In this document: positions 48,301-56,879 of the stretch, in pieces | How the letters are laid out: every line of letters starts with the position of its first letter | Numbering within the stretch: position 1 is the stretch's first letter | Assembly (NCBI RefSeq): GCF_905397435.1 | Contig: NZ_CAJPVI010000002.1 | Span: 186,001 to 250,000 of the forward strand | Reading direction: 5' to 3' | DNA from: Cupriavidus numazuensis | GTDB taxonomy: Bacteria > Pseudomonadota > Gammaproteobacteria > Burkholderiales > Burkholderiaceae | DNA: 64,000 nt | The notes under the pieces: model-generated | Told to the model about the DNA's origin: nothing | The model's database searches: none | What the model saw: the letters and a program-made list of their open reading frames with translations, nothing else | Position numbers and translations under genes: made by a program

Positions 48301-51300
48301 TGAGGCTGCGACCTCACCAGTCAATGACCGGCCAGAGCCGACCGACGCGCAGAAGGCTGCCGGCAACTACAAGATGGGCCACGCCACCGTGCACGGCCTG
48401 GACATCACCATCGAGAACCCGCGCGGCTCGACCCGCAGCGGCAAGGATGCCGACGGCAAGCCGTGGTCGGTGGAGATGGCGAATCACTACGGGTACATCA
48501 AACGCACCGAGGGCGCCGACGGCGACCACGTCGACGTCTTCATCGGGCCGAAGCCCGAAAGCACCAAGGTTTTCGTGGTCGACCAGATCGACCCGCGCAC
48601 CGGCCGCTACGATGAGCATAAGGTTCTTCTCGGATTCCCGTCGCTCGCCGCCGCGCGCGCTGGCTACCTCGCCAACTATGAGCAGGGCTGGAAGGGCGCA
48701 GGCGCCATCACGGCCATGTCGATGGACGAATTCAAAGCCTGGCTGAAGGATGGAGACACCACCAAGCCGCTGAATCCCAAGGTGGGCAAGCCGAAGACGG
48801 AGAAGCAGGCAAAGGCGGCGCGCGAGCAGGCTAGGCGCGAGGCCAAAGCGCCAGCCACCGAAGTGTCGAAAGAGCCGGCACCGGCAAAAATCGACACGCC
48901 TGCCGCACCTGTCGAAGCCGTAGACAAGAAGCCGGTCAAGCCCAAGAAGAAGACCGAGAAGCAACTCCGCGCCGAGCGCGCGCAGAAGCTGGTCGACTAC
49001 TTCGCCCCCGGCAACATCGTGAAGGGCTACGGCGGGCTACTCGACGAAGTGCTGGCTTTTCACCCAGCCGCCGATGGCAATGGCTGGGGCGTTACGGTCC
49101 AAGAGGTTCGCAAGGTTGGCGACGAGTATGTCCGTGTCGGCAAGCCCCAGGATGCCCGCACGCATGCGACCATGCCGGACCAGCGCGCGCTGGATGCTGG
49201 CCCAGTTGCCCGCGTGCCGGATGGTGAAGCCACCTACACCGAATCGCGCGCGGACGGCAAGCCGTTCCCTAATGCGCCGCGTCGCGGCCCTGAGCCGGAA
49301 GCGGCCGAGGAAGCGACTGCCGAGCAATCGTCAGGCGAAGAACCGGGCGCCGAGCCTGGTCATGATGCTGAGCCGATTGAGCGCAACCGCGACGGCCGCG
49401 CCGAGCGCCGCGCACCGCTCGCGGGCGAGGACCGCTGGCCAGTAGTCGCGCCGATGGGATCGAGCAAGCAGGCAAAGGACACTGCAGCCGCGCAGAATCA
49501 GGTGGTCGCCTACATGAATGGCGACATCACCCGTTCTGACCTGATGCGCTACCTCGAGGAATCCAGCCTGCCGCAGGGCGTGATCTACTCCATCACCCAG
49601 CGCCTGGTGGACGACGGCCCCAGCATCGGGGAAGTGGACGCCATGCTCGAGCGGCGCGAGAAGGGCGAGCCGGCGCCCGGCGCGCGTGCCAAGCCGAAGA
49701 CGGAGAAGCAGTTGCGTACTAAGCGCGCCGCCGCGCCGAAGAAGGCGCGCAAGTCCGATGTCGAAAGCACTGCCCACGGCATGCTGCACACCGCCAAGGA
49801 AGCGAAAGCGGCTGCGTTCAAGCGCGTGAAGGATCTGCGCCAAGCCATCAAGGATGCGCCGATCGGCGAGAAGTCGGCCCTGCGCCTGGACCTGATCAAG
49901 GCCGAGGACCGCTGGCACGAGTATCAGCGCATGGAGGCTTCGGCGAACAGCAAGATTGCTGAGGATGCCGCCGCGCAGGGGATGATGTTCTCCCGCACCC
50001 AAGCAGCCGGCCGCGTCACGGCTGAAGACCTTCGCGCCATGATCGACCCGATCGCGGCGCAGTGGGAGGCCGGTCCGAAGGGTGGGGTAGAGGTGGTGCA
50101 GTCCGTGGACGACCTGCCGCCACACTTGGCGAACTACCTGCGCTCCGCCGGTGAAGATGGCCGCGTCGAAGGCTTCTATCTGCCGAAGTCGGACAAGGTC
50201 TACCTGATCGCAGATAACCTGCCGAGCGCCGGGCGCGCCCAGGCCGTCGTGTTCCATGAGGTCTACGGCCACAAGGGCATGCGCGCGATCCTGCCGGCCG
50301 AGCAGTATGCCGAGATGATGGACCGGATCCGCCGCGCCAATCCGAAGATCGCGCGCGCGGCCGATGAGTGGTTTGAGCAGTACGGCGTCGACACGATCAT
50401 GATGAACCGCGACGCTGGCCAGTCCAACGCAGAAGCCAAGCGCAACGCCGAGCTGCTGGCCGTCGAAGAGGCGCTGGCAGACATGGCCGCTACCGTGCCG
50501 GTGGCCGGGCCCGTGCGCAAGCTGCTCGCTGCGCTGCAGGCTGGTCTGCGCAAGATCGGCCTGCAAGCCGTTGCCGATTGGCTGGAGGGCAAGAGCGAGG
50601 CCGAGACGTTCCGACTGCTCGCCGATGCCCGTGCCGACGTCTTCGGTACCACGGTCAAGGGGAGCACGCATATCGGTCTGCCGACCGCAGCTGCGGCCTT
50701 CGCCCGCGACGAGAACGTCGATGCCCCTGGCATGCAGTTCTCGCGCTCGCGCGACGCCGCGCAGATGAACCTGTTCCGCATCCTTTCGCGCTCTGGTAAG
50801 GAAGGATCTGTCGACACGATCAGTGGGTGGGACAAGACTGTCGGCACCCAGTACAACAAGGCGCTCAAGGACGAGCACTTCGGCCGGGTGTTCGGCTACG
50901 CGCTCGCCATGCAGAACGAAGTTTCCATGGCATCGGTGCGACCCGCCGAACTGGCGCCAGCCCTTCTGCCCAAGGTTGACGCCTTCGGTACCGCGCTGCG
51001 TCAGCTTGTCCTTGGTCGCAAGCGCGACAAGGAAATGGTGGGCGCCACCAATGCGATCTTCGCCGGCACTACTGCAGGCTCGACCGTCGCCCAAGGGCAA
51101 GTGTGGACGCCCGAGGAACTGAAGGAGAAGTTCGGCCTGTCCGCCCGCGGCATCCGCCTGTACCAGCAGGCGCGCGCAGCGATCAATGCCTCGCTCGATG
51201 AGGTGGCGGCGGCAGAAGCCTACGCCATGGCCCAAGGCTTCGTGCCGAAGGGCATGCGGAACACAGTGATGCACAACCCGGCTGGCGCCCGCGCGGCGCT

Positions 51301-53545
51301 TCTGTCGGCCATTGACCAGCAGATCCGCATGCTGGAGCGCGCCACGAAGAAGAGTGCCGGGGCAAAGACCGAGGCAGAGCGCGCCGAGGCGATCGAGTCC
51401 GCCCTGAAGCCCTACACCGAGACCCGCCAGAAGATCGAGGAAATCTTCGACCGCGCCGACGACCTGAAGAAGGCAGGCTATGCGCCGCTAATGCGCTTCG
51501 GGAAATACACCGTCTACGCCAACGAGGTCGGGCCGAACGGTGAGGTGCTTCGCGACGAGGACGACCAGCCCAAGACGCTGTACTTTGGCATCTTCGAGAC
51601 CGAGGCCGAGGCTATCCGCGCCGCCGACAAGCTGCGCGCTAAGTACGCAGACCGCGGCGACGTGCGTGTGACGCGCGGCAAGAAGGACCAGAAGGGGCAT
51701 GAGCTGTTCACCGGGATCTCGCCGGAGACCGTCGCGCTGTTCGGCGATGTGATCGGCAAGGATGAGGCGACCCAGAAGTTCTACCAGCAGGCGCTGTCCG
51801 AGCGCTCGGCCCTGAAGCGCCGGCTTGGCCGCCGGGCGATCGAGGGATACAGCACCGATCTGCCGCGCGTCCTGGCCAATTTCATCACGTCGAACGGCCG
51901 CTTCGCCGCCCAGCGCTATTACATGCGCGACCTGAACAACGCCATCCGGGCTGTGCCGAGGGCAAAGGGCGACGTGAAGGATGAGGCGATCGCGCTGCGC
52001 AATTATCTGGCGGATGCTAACGACGGCGGCGCCGGCGCAAGCTCCATCATGTTCGCCTACTTCCTCGGTGGCTCGGTGGCGTCGGCGGTGGTCAACCTGT
52101 CGCAGCCGTTCATGATGACGGGCCCGTACCTGGCGCAGTGGGGCGCCGGCCGCACGGCCGCCGCGATGGCGAAGGCCATGCCCTACGCCCTTGGCAAGAA
52201 GCAGATCGCCGACCAGGGTCTGCGCGAGGCGATGAAGCGTGCCAACCAAGAAGGCATCGTGGAGGCGCAGGAAATCTTCCACCTGTACTCGCAGGGCGCC
52301 CAAGGCGTGTCTGCCGCGATCGCGCGCCGGCTCGCCAGCATCCCGAAGGTGGGTGCAAAGCTGGGCGAGAGCACCGAGAGCATGCGGGCGCGGATGGAAG
52401 GCTTTATGACCCTGTGGGGCATGATGTTCGCTGCGGCCGAGTCGTTCAACCGAAAGTTGACCTTCGTGGCGGCATGGGAACTGGCCAAGGCCACCGACCA
52501 GGCAGACCCCTACGAGTTCGCCGCGCGCGCTGTCAACGAGACTCAGGGCATCTTCAACAAGGTGAACCGCCCGAACTGGGCGCGCAGTACGCCGGGCCGC
52601 CTGCTCATGACCTTCAAGCAGTACAGCATCATGTATCTGGAGCTGCTGCGCCGCATGTGGCGCGCCGGACCGGAGGGCAAGAAAGCCGTGCTCATGATGA
52701 TGGCCGTGCTGTTCCTGGCCTCCGGCGAAGAGGGGCTGCCGTTCGCGCAGGACGTGAACGACCTTGTCGACACCATCGGCCAGGCGCTCGGCTACGACAC
52801 CAACCTCCTACGCGACAAGCGGAAGTGGGCACACCAGATCCTCGGCAGGACGGCGGGCGACTTCGCGCTCTACGGCATCTCGTCCATGATGCCTCTGGAT
52901 TTCGCCGGCCGCGTCGGGCTGGGTAACCTGATCCCGGGCACTGGCCTGCTGAAGCCCGCCGAGGCGAAGGACCGCACGCGGGAGGTCACCGACGTGATCG
53001 GACCTGCGGGCGCGCTGGTATCCGCCGGCATGGACTCGTACGACGCGTGGACCGCCAAGCAGCCGGGCCGTGCCGTCATGGCGGTGATGCCCAAGGCAGT
53101 TGGCAACGCCGCGGCCGGTCTGGAAATGGCCATGACCGACAAGGCCGTCGACTACAAGGGCCGCAAGGTCACCGATGTTGGCCTCGGCGAAGCCGTCGTC
53201 AAGGGGCTCGGTTTCACGCCGACGAAGGTCGCGGAGGATACCCGCCGCCGGATGCCGGCAAAGCAGGACATCGCCCTGGTCAAGAAGGTGCAGGGCGACA
53301 TCATGGACCTCTGGGTGCGCGGCCTGGCCGAGCGCGACAAGGGCATGCAGGACAAGGCTGCCGCGTGGCTCAAGGACTGGAACGAGAAGAATCCCGAGTC
53401 GCCGATCATCATCAGCAACAAGTCACTGATCAGTCAGGCGAAGCAGATGGCCACGCCGAGCGCTGACCGGATGCTGAAGGGTGCGCCGAAGGGGCTGCGC
53501 GGGCGAATGGCGACCGAACTCCGATCCTCTGTCGAGGAAGACTGA
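45317..53545 (+). CDS. Giant 2742-residue ejection/polyvalent protein: SLT, InPase-like, metallopeptidase-like and LPD38 domains
   Basis: Domain order: residues 40-170 are a lytic transglycosylase (MGIYGQETNSG with Glu63, GAIGPMQVIPDTF). A Pro/Ala-rich linker region follows at about 720-900. An inorganic pyrophosphatase-like domain lies around 1008-1150 (HGLDITIENPRGSTRSGKDA, HYGYIKRTEGADGDHVDVFI). Lys-rich linkers repeat KPKTEKQ-type motifs at about 1158, 1208 and 1459. A metallopeptidase-like HEVYGH is at 1647-1652, with a downstream EEALADMAA. Helix-rich parts and an LPD38-like region (about 2235-2570) with several hydrophobic segments follow. It is likely ejected with DNA, opening the cell wall and forming a channel; the other domains suggest added early functions in the host. 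Confidence 0.85.
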   Translation: MALQDFGSLSLTNTPAGAQDKAPGSPRRSGGTTPIDAATVSRIIAEEGADAIKPIVMGIYGQETNSGTNARTSTDGAIGPMQVIPDTFNRLKRGNERVDSPEDNFRVGVRYLKTMADRFGPDAGRLAAGYFSGEGNVNTSGDTPYKEDRKDSNGKYVSSYVKDVLARVGNAVVPDAKAAQPAQDISKAPKYRDFIAKPQWAGLDDSQKDQARNAYFDRYVAPHLPAAERDGQRAAFLQRASEIEGPNAKVEQPGLMSRIGSGLADAGRAVLGAMGQGEAGAEGAAIDPAALSAPSATTAPAGKLGVMGQPGAAPADKSYTSRAPVTPEFRDQVNRAYDAATPAERQRMAQTDGVVGQLVRERTGQFNDAPQVPTAGKFDTRAEARAGRLAAEGADHQTADAFARTGAERGVTPGAELGTMGASNFDFAAQEAFNKGPLSHPLIRAAVKGYEGYKVGSLGLAQALFDATGNQEFADIASQGIADSQRRTAAIGEKGDGLQRNFEGAVSSIAQQLPALLAGVATGTEVVPLAAMFTQTFGQEYGQGRAQGLDGGQAATRAGIFGAFEVIGEKFGLGNTLQAMKLAAKGAGTQDIASVLAKGILKEIPGEQLTTLGQFLTDKVPGIGANLEAGLAQYLQQAGDTLAQTVMQGGLMMGGTTGVSAGVRHLQGAQSQSSQALAADQAREQALNKAANFWQAPQRPAHASTQAAEQVVREMAAEAGMDPTELLPAQRTVPAAPAAPVPAQAAAPVPPAAAPAADVPQAEPPVQAAAQPAPAVPATYDPQQVLDFAQTRYARLAAKRDGEALVQAGPDGKPVDGEIAGQALTPDEQQEMTVLEQSRGDVAALARFYGFDEDAADGNPAPDQSNDVNGRGPTPDAAVAGDEAAGSAGALPAGADGGSAGVPTAPASGGNAVPGSDGNTDGQPALTPTDSTAAPPALADMTDEQLRERAAYIRDQARANGGWNKMATAERDRVDAEIQRRTADQTAAQVEAAAHEAATSPVNDRPEPTDAQKAAGNYKMGHATVHGLDITIENPRGSTRSGKDADGKPWSVEMANHYGYIKRTEGADGDHVDVFIGPKPESTKVFVVDQIDPRTGRYDEHKVLLGFPSLAAARAGYLANYEQGWKGAGAITAMSMDEFKAWLKDGDTTKPLNPKVGKPKTEKQAKAAREQARREAKAPATEVSKEPAPAKIDTPAAPVEAVDKKPVKPKKKTEKQLRAERAQKLVDYFAPGNIVKGYGGLLDEVLAFHPAADGNGWGVTVQEVRKVGDEYVRVGKPQDARTHATMPDQRALDAGPVARVPDGEATYTESRADGKPFPNAPRRGPEPEAAEEATAEQSSGEEPGAEPGHDAEPIERNRDGRAERRAPLAGEDRWPVVAPMGSSKQAKDTAAAQNQVVAYMNGDITRSDLMRYLEESSLPQGVIYSITQRLVDDGPSIGEVDAMLERREKGEPAPGARAKPKTEKQLRTKRAAAPKKARKSDVESTAHGMLHTAKEAKAAAFKRVKDLRQAIKDAPIGEKSALRLDLIKAEDRWHEYQRMEASANSKIAEDAAAQGMMFSRTQAAGRVTAEDLRAMIDPIAAQWEAGPKGGVEVVQSVDDLPPHLANYLRSAGEDGRVEGFYLPKSDKVYLIADNLPSAGRAQAVVFHEVYGHKGMRAILPAEQYAEMMDRIRRANPKIARAADEWFEQYGVDTIMMNRDAGQSNAEAKRNAELLAVEEALADMAATVPVAGPVRKLLAALQAGLRKIGLQAVADWLEGKSEAETFRLLADARADVFGTTVKGSTHIGLPTAAAAFARDENVDAPGMQFSRSRDAAQMNLFRILSRSGKEGSVDTISGWDKTVGTQYNKALKDEHFGRVFGYALAMQNEVSMASVRPAELAPALLPKVDAFGTALRQLVLGRKRDKEMVGATNAIFAGTTAGSTVAQGQVWTPEELKEKFGLSARGIRLYQQARAAINASLDEVAAAEAYAMAQGFVPKGMRNTVMHNPAGARAALLSAIDQQIRMLERATKKSAGAKTEAERAEAIESALKPYTETRQKIEEIFDRADDLKKAGYAPLMRFGKYTVYANEVGPNGEVLRDEDDQPKTLYFGIFETEAEAIRAADKLRAKYADRGDVRVTRGKKDQKGHELFTGISPETVALFGDVIGKDEATQKFYQQALSERSALKRRLGRRAIEGYSTDLPRVLANFITSNGRFAAQRYYMRDLNNAIRAVPRAKGDVKDEAIALRNYLADANDGGAGASSIMFAYFLGGSVASAVVNLSQPFMMTGPYLAQWGAGRTAAAMAKAMPYALGKKQIADQGLREAMKRANQEGIVEAQEIFHLYSQGAQGVSAAIARRLASIPKVGAKLGESTESMRARMEGFMTLWGMMFAAAESFNRKLTFVAAWELAKATDQADPYEFAARAVNETQGIFNKVNRPNWARSTPGRLLMTFKQYSIMYLELLRRMWRAGPEGKKAVLMMMAVLFLASGEEGLPFAQDVNDLVDTIGQALGYDTNLLRDKRKWAHQILGRTAGDFALYGISSMMPLDFAGRVGLGNLIPGTGLLKPAEAKDRTREVTDVIGPAGALVSAGMDSYDAWTAKQPGRAVMAVMPKAVGNAAAGLEMAMTDKAVDYKGRKVTDVGLGEAVVKGLGFTPTKVAEDTRRRMPAKQDIALVKKVQGDIMDLWVRGLAERDKGMQDKAAAWLKDWNEKNPESPIIISNKSLISQAKQMATPSADRMLKGAPKGLRGRMATELRSSVEED

Positions 53546-53680
53546 CGCAAGCAGCATGGGGGTGGGCGGAAAGGGTCGGCGCTGGCTACCGGCTGGCCAC
53601 TGTATCAACCGCCTGTGCCAGCCGGGCATGCGCGGGTATCGGGTGCTGCCCGACAGCCGCACCAATCCACGTTGGCTATA

Positions 53681-53696
53681 CTGTATGAATATACAG
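53681..53696. promoter_or_regulatory. LexA-type SOS box
   Basis: CTGTATGAATATACAG is an exact CTGT-N8-ACAG palindrome-type site, the LexA consensus of gamma- and betaproteobacteria. A TATACT (53677-53682) that could be a -10 box overlaps it, so LexA binding would block transcription. The 66-residue gene starts ten bases after the box. No comparable site was noticed near the CI gene. Confidence 0.85.
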
Positions 53697-53705
53697 GTAT
53701 CCGCC

Positions 53706-53906
53706 ATGACCATCGACCTTCAGCGGCCGCCGCAGCCGACATACGAGATTCCCGATGATCACATCTGCTACAAGTGCTCGAAGCCCCTCATTTATGTCGA
53801 GCAGGGGTACGGCTGGGACTACTTGAAATTCGAGTGTTGGCACAACCGGTACGCGCCATGCGTGCATGCCTGCCCGCATTTCAACCGAGAGCCCGGCGTC
53901 GACTAG
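53706..53906 (+). CDS. LexA-controlled 66-residue Cys-rich protein, antirepressor candidate
   Basis: Starts at ATG 53706 (AGGT eight bases upstream); an in-frame ATG at 53685 lies inside the SOS box and is less likely. Sequence MTIDLQRPPQPTYEIPDDHI, then CYKC, CWH and CVHAC motifs, so at least five Cys and three His could hold zinc. It is the last gene of the prophage, behind a LexA-type box, the situation of phage 186 tum and other SOS-induced antirepressors. It might inactivate the CI-like repressor, which itself lacks a cleavage domain. Not recognised as any known family, so the function is an inference from regulation and position. Confidence 0.7.
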   Translation: MTIDLQRPPQPTYEIPDDHICYKCSKPLIYVEQGYGWDYLKFECWHNRYAPCVHACPHFNREPGVD

Positions 53907-54101
53907 GTGCGCTAGAAATAGCCGTCTAGAACCACGTTGTAAGTTGTTGATTTTATTAGTGCGCCATTGTGCAGATCGGTGTTGTCCATGGCGTGCCAGA
54001 TGCGGACGTAAGTCTTTGAATCTAAATGATATTTTTCTGAATCATTCTAACTACCTCTCAGGTAGTCGCTCGCATGCGCGGTACATGCTGTAATACGTCA
54101 C
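53907..54101. other. Right prophage end / host boundary region
   Basis: Base composition drops here. GTTGTAAGTTGTTGATTT (from 53937) resembles sequences found at phage attachment sites near tRNA 3' ends, but no tRNA is visible, so attR is only suspected in 53930-53990. An inverted repeat ACTACCT-CTC-AGGTAGT (54050-54066) just before the host XRE gene could be its operator. No gene. Confidence 0.4.
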
Positions 54102-54986
54102 ATGGAAACCCTGACGCCCGGCTCCGAGACCGCTCTCGACTTTCCCGACCTGCTGCGCTACTGGCGCGGCAGGCGCGGCTACAGCCAGCTCGCGCTGTCG
54201 CTGGCGGCGGGCGTGTCGCAGCGCCACATCAGCTTTCTCGAGTCCGGCCGTTCCCGGCCCAGCCGCGAGATGGTGCTGGCGCTGGCCGAACGGCTCGGCG
54301 TACCGCTGCGCCAGCGCAACCGCATGCTGCTGGCGGGTGGCTTTGCGCCGGCTTACAGCGAGCACAAGCTGGTGTCTCCGCCGCTGCAGATGGTGCAGCA
54401 GGCCATTTCGCTGATCCTTGCCAAGCAGGAGCCGTTCCCGGCGGTGGTGCTCGACCGCTTCTGGAATCTTGTCGACGCCAACGCGGCCTACCGCCGCATG
54501 CTCGATGTGCTGCTCGATGATGGCCGCGTGCCCGCGGCACTCGGGGACGGTGGCGGCCGTATCAACCTGATGCTGACGGTGTTTGATCCGAATGGCTTGT
54601 GGCCCGTGATCGAGAACGCGCGGCAGGTCGGCCGCTACCTGCTGCGGCGTGTCTGGCAGGAACTCCAGGTTCAGGCGAACGATGAGGTCGCGCGGGAGAT
54701 TTTTGCGCGAATTGCCGTCTGGCATCCCGACATGGTCGGAACCGGTGGCGCACTGTTGCCGGATGATGAGGCGACGGACGGTCCGCCGCCGCCTGTGCTG
54801 CCGGTCACGCTGCGCGCCGGCGCGTTCCGAGCCTCGCTGTTTTCGACCATCACCACGCTCGGCATTCCACAGGATGTCACGCTGCAGGAAATGCGCATCG
54901 AGTGCTTCTTCCCGGCCGACGATGCCACGCGCGAGGTCTTCGAGGCGCTGGAGCAAGATTCGCCTCCGTCTTCTCAGAAGCGGTAA
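54102..54986 (+). CDS. Host XRE regulator with MmyB-like C-terminal domain
   Basis: 294 residues. N-terminal HTH: LLRYWRGRRGYSQLALSLAA, GVSQRHISFLESGRSRPSRE, MVLALAERLGVPLRQRN. The C-terminal ~190 residues fit the MmyB-like ligand-binding domain found in many regulators: FPAVVLDRFWNLVDANAAYR, then NLMLTVFDPNGLWPVIENAR and WHPDMVGTGGALLPDDEATD. Such regulators control small metabolic or transport genes. Its end overlaps the reverse-strand pagL gene by 13 bases. First gene of the host flank. Confidence 0.88.
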   Translation: METLTPGSETALDFPDLLRYWRGRRGYSQLALSLAAGVSQRHISFLESGRSRPSREMVLALAERLGVPLRQRNRMLLAGGFAPAYSEHKLVSPPLQMVQQAISLILAKQEPFPAVVLDRFWNLVDANAAYRRMLDVLLDDGRVPAALGDGGGRINLMLTVFDPNGLWPVIENARQVGRYLLRRVWQELQVQANDEVAREIFARIAVWHPDMVGTGGALLPDDEATDGPPPPVLPVTLRAGAFRASLFSTITTLGIPQDVTLQEMRIECFFPADDATREVFEALEQDSPPSSQKR

Positions 54987-55600
54987 CGCACGTAAACGGT
55001 ACTGAAACCCGTGCCGGGATTCGGTTCCTTGATCCCGGCATTCGAAATGTGCTGGTAGCGATAGCCCACGGCGAACTGCTGTTCCTTGCCGAACGCCACG
55101 CCCACGCCCGCATACTCCGAAAACTGGAATGCGGTCGCATAAACGTGGTCATCGGAACTTCGCGTCTCGCTCATCAACCGCACGCCGACGGACAGCTCCA
55201 GGAACGGTACCCAGCTGTAACGCTTCCAGGCCAGCCTGGCCACCGGCGAGAACCCGAGCTCCCATGGATTGCGCGGGTTATTGCTGCTGGTGCTATGCCA
55301 GCGCGCAACATTTACCTCCCATTGCAGGTCGAGCAGCCACCCTTGGGGATTGCCCCACGCGAAGCCGGAGTCCCACAGGAACGCGGCTTCCACTTTCTGG
55401 ACATCATGGCTGGTGTCGATGCCATAGCCGATCTGCACGGCGGGAATGGGTGGGGCCGCCTGCGCCACGCTGGCCCCGAATGCCGCGCCCGACAGCACTG
55501 CGGCCAGTGCAGCTTGTCGGATACGTTGCGCCGGAAAAGGGAGATGGCGCAGGGTTAGGGGAGCAGCACAGCCAGGCCGGGCTTCGGGCAGCAGTCGCAT
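54974..55600 (-). CDS. pagL: Lipid A 3-O-deacylase (PagL)
   Basis: 208 residues. N-terminal signal ends near ASVAQAAPP. The mature part is a beta barrel with alternating strands (WLLDLQWEVNVARWHSTSSN, LAWKRYSWVPFLELSVGVRL, TAFQFSEYAGVGVAFG) and the PagL signature YRYQHISNAGIKEPNPG with catalytic His184 and Ser186, ending in the outer-membrane terminal Phe (YVRYRF). It removes the 3-O-linked acyl chain of lipid A in the outer membrane. Start uncertain: a later Met would give a tighter signal peptide, but none was visible in frame. Confidence 0.9.
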   Translation of the reverse strand: MRLLPEARPGCAAPLTLRHLPFPAQRIRQAALAAVLSGAAFGASVAQAAPPIPAVQIGYGIDTSHDVQKVEAAFLWDSGFAWGNPQGWLLDLQWEVNVARWHSTSSNNPRNPWELGFSPVARLAWKRYSWVPFLELSVGVRLMSETRSSDDHVYATAFQFSEYAGVGVAFGKEQQFAVGYRYQHISNAGIKEPNPGTGFSTVYVRYRF

Positions 55601-55792
55601 GGGTTGGCTCGTTGTTGTCGGGAAGCGCGGGGGGCGGCGCGCACAGTCCCTTTTTCATCACACCTAACCTAGTTGTAGTACACGATGGGCCACGCTGCTG
55701 GCCAAGGAAAAACGAACAGTCGTGCTAACATCGCTTCGCCGGCAGTTCCAGCGTCATGCCTTGAGGCTTCACGCGGCATTGCCGGCACCGTT
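55601..55792. other. Intergenic region between pagL and the riboswitch
   Basis: Part of a 527-base gene-free stretch (55601-56127) that also holds the FMN riboswitch and ribB leader. It should contain the pagL promoter (leftward) and the ribB promoter (rightward). A TAGTTGTAGTACACGATGG segment (55672-55690) has no clear boxes. No other feature found. Confidence 0.4.
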
Positions 55793-55956
55793 ACGTCTTC
55801 AGGGCGGGGTGAAAGTCCCCACCGGCGGTATGTCGCAGCGTGCGTTCGCGTACGATGCGGCGAGCCCGCGAGCGCCTGCACCTCCCGTGCAGGGTCAGCA
55901 GACCTGGTGCGAGGCCAGGGCCGACGGTCATAGTCCGGATGAAAGAAGATGGGCGG
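55793..55956 (+). ncRNA. FMN riboswitch (RFN element)
   Basis: The conserved RFN parts appear in order: TCTTCAGGGCGGGGTGAAAG, TCCCCACCGGCGGTA, then a variable arm with a GC-rich hairpin, GCCCGCGAGCGCC, GGTCAGCAGACCTGGTG, GGCCGACGGTCATAGTCCGG and ATGAAAGAAGATGGGC. It lies about 170 bases ahead of ribB, so flavin mononucleotide would reduce ribB expression, by early termination or by hiding the ribosome-binding site. A pairing for the expression platform was not worked out. Confidence 0.95.
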
Positions 55957-56127
55957 AAGCGTGCCTGGCAACCTCGGTTGCAGGGCATGGATGGTGCTTG
56001 CCGCGTTCGGACATCGACGTCCGGCGTACGGTGTCGCGCCTCCATGTCGTGCGCCCGTGCGGTTGCTTGCGCGCTTTCGTTGATCCTCCCCTGAAACGCC
56101 CACTGATCAGCTAGCAAGGAGCGTTTC

Positions 56128-56799
56128 ATGCCAAGCCTCTCCAACGAATCCGATTCCATCACGCTTGCCGCCGATGCCGACGAGCGTCCATTGGCCCTGC
56201 GCATCGCACAGGCACTCGATGCCATGCGCGAAGGGCGTCCCGTCGTGCTGCTCGACGATGACGACCGCGAAAACGAAGCCGATCTCATCCTGGCCGCCGA
56301 GTGCCTGACGCCATCCAACATGGCGATGATGATCCGCGAATGCAGCGGTATCGTGTGCCTGTGCCTGACGACCGACAAGGTGCGTCAGCTCGGCCTGCGT
56401 CCCATGGTGGAAAACAACCGCAGCCAGTATGGAACGGCATTCACCGTCTCGATCGAAGCGCGCGAGGGTGTTACCACCGGCGTGAGCGCGGTGGACCGCA
56501 TCACCACGATCCGCGCGGCGATTGCCGAGGATGCCGGCACCGATGCTGTCGTCAGTCCCGGCCATGTGTTCCCGCTGGTCGCGGTCGATGGCGGGGTGCT
56601 GGTGCGGCGCGGACACACCGAAGGTTCGGTCGAGCTCGCGCGGATGGCCGGCCTGTCACCGGCCGCAGTGCTTTGCGAACTGATGAATCCCGACGGCACC
56701 ATGGCGCGTCGTCCCGAGGCATTGGCGTTTGCCGAGATGTTCCGTCTGCCGATCCTGACCATCGCCGATCTCGTGGCGTGGCGAGAAATCCACGGCTGA
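56128..56799 (+). CDS. ribB: 3,4-dihydroxy-2-butanone 4-phosphate synthase
   Basis: 223 residues, ATG preceded by AAGGAG. The enzyme converts ribulose 5-phosphate to formate and the four-carbon riboflavin precursor. Motifs: [40 protein letters not shown] (acidic metal-binding loop), [76 protein letters not shown] and [19 protein letters not shown]. The fold is complete; no GTP cyclohydrolase II domain is fused. Single-domain ribB with its own FMN riboswitch. Confidence 0.96.
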   Translation: MPSLSNESDSITLAADADERPLALRIAQALDAMREGRPVVLLDDDDRENEADLILAAECLTPSNMAMMIRECSGIVCLCLTTDKVRQLGLRPMVENNRSQYGTAFTVSIEAREGVTTGVSAVDRITTIRAAIAEDAGTDAVVSPGHVFPLVAVDGGVLVRRGHTEGSVELARMAGLSPAAVLCELMNPDGTMARRPEALAFAEMFRLPILTIADLVAWREIHG

Positions 56800-56879
56800 A
56801 TTGTGCCGCCCGGGTCGGCAAGCGCGGCAGCCTATGCGACAATGCGGCTCGTTTTTCCCGTCAATTCGAGGGCGATTCA

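Noticed and set aside
49331-51274. 647-residue minus-strand frame across the giant gene
   Set aside because: It is the antisense shadow of a high-GC coding region; composition is rich in His, Arg and Gly without domain patterns.
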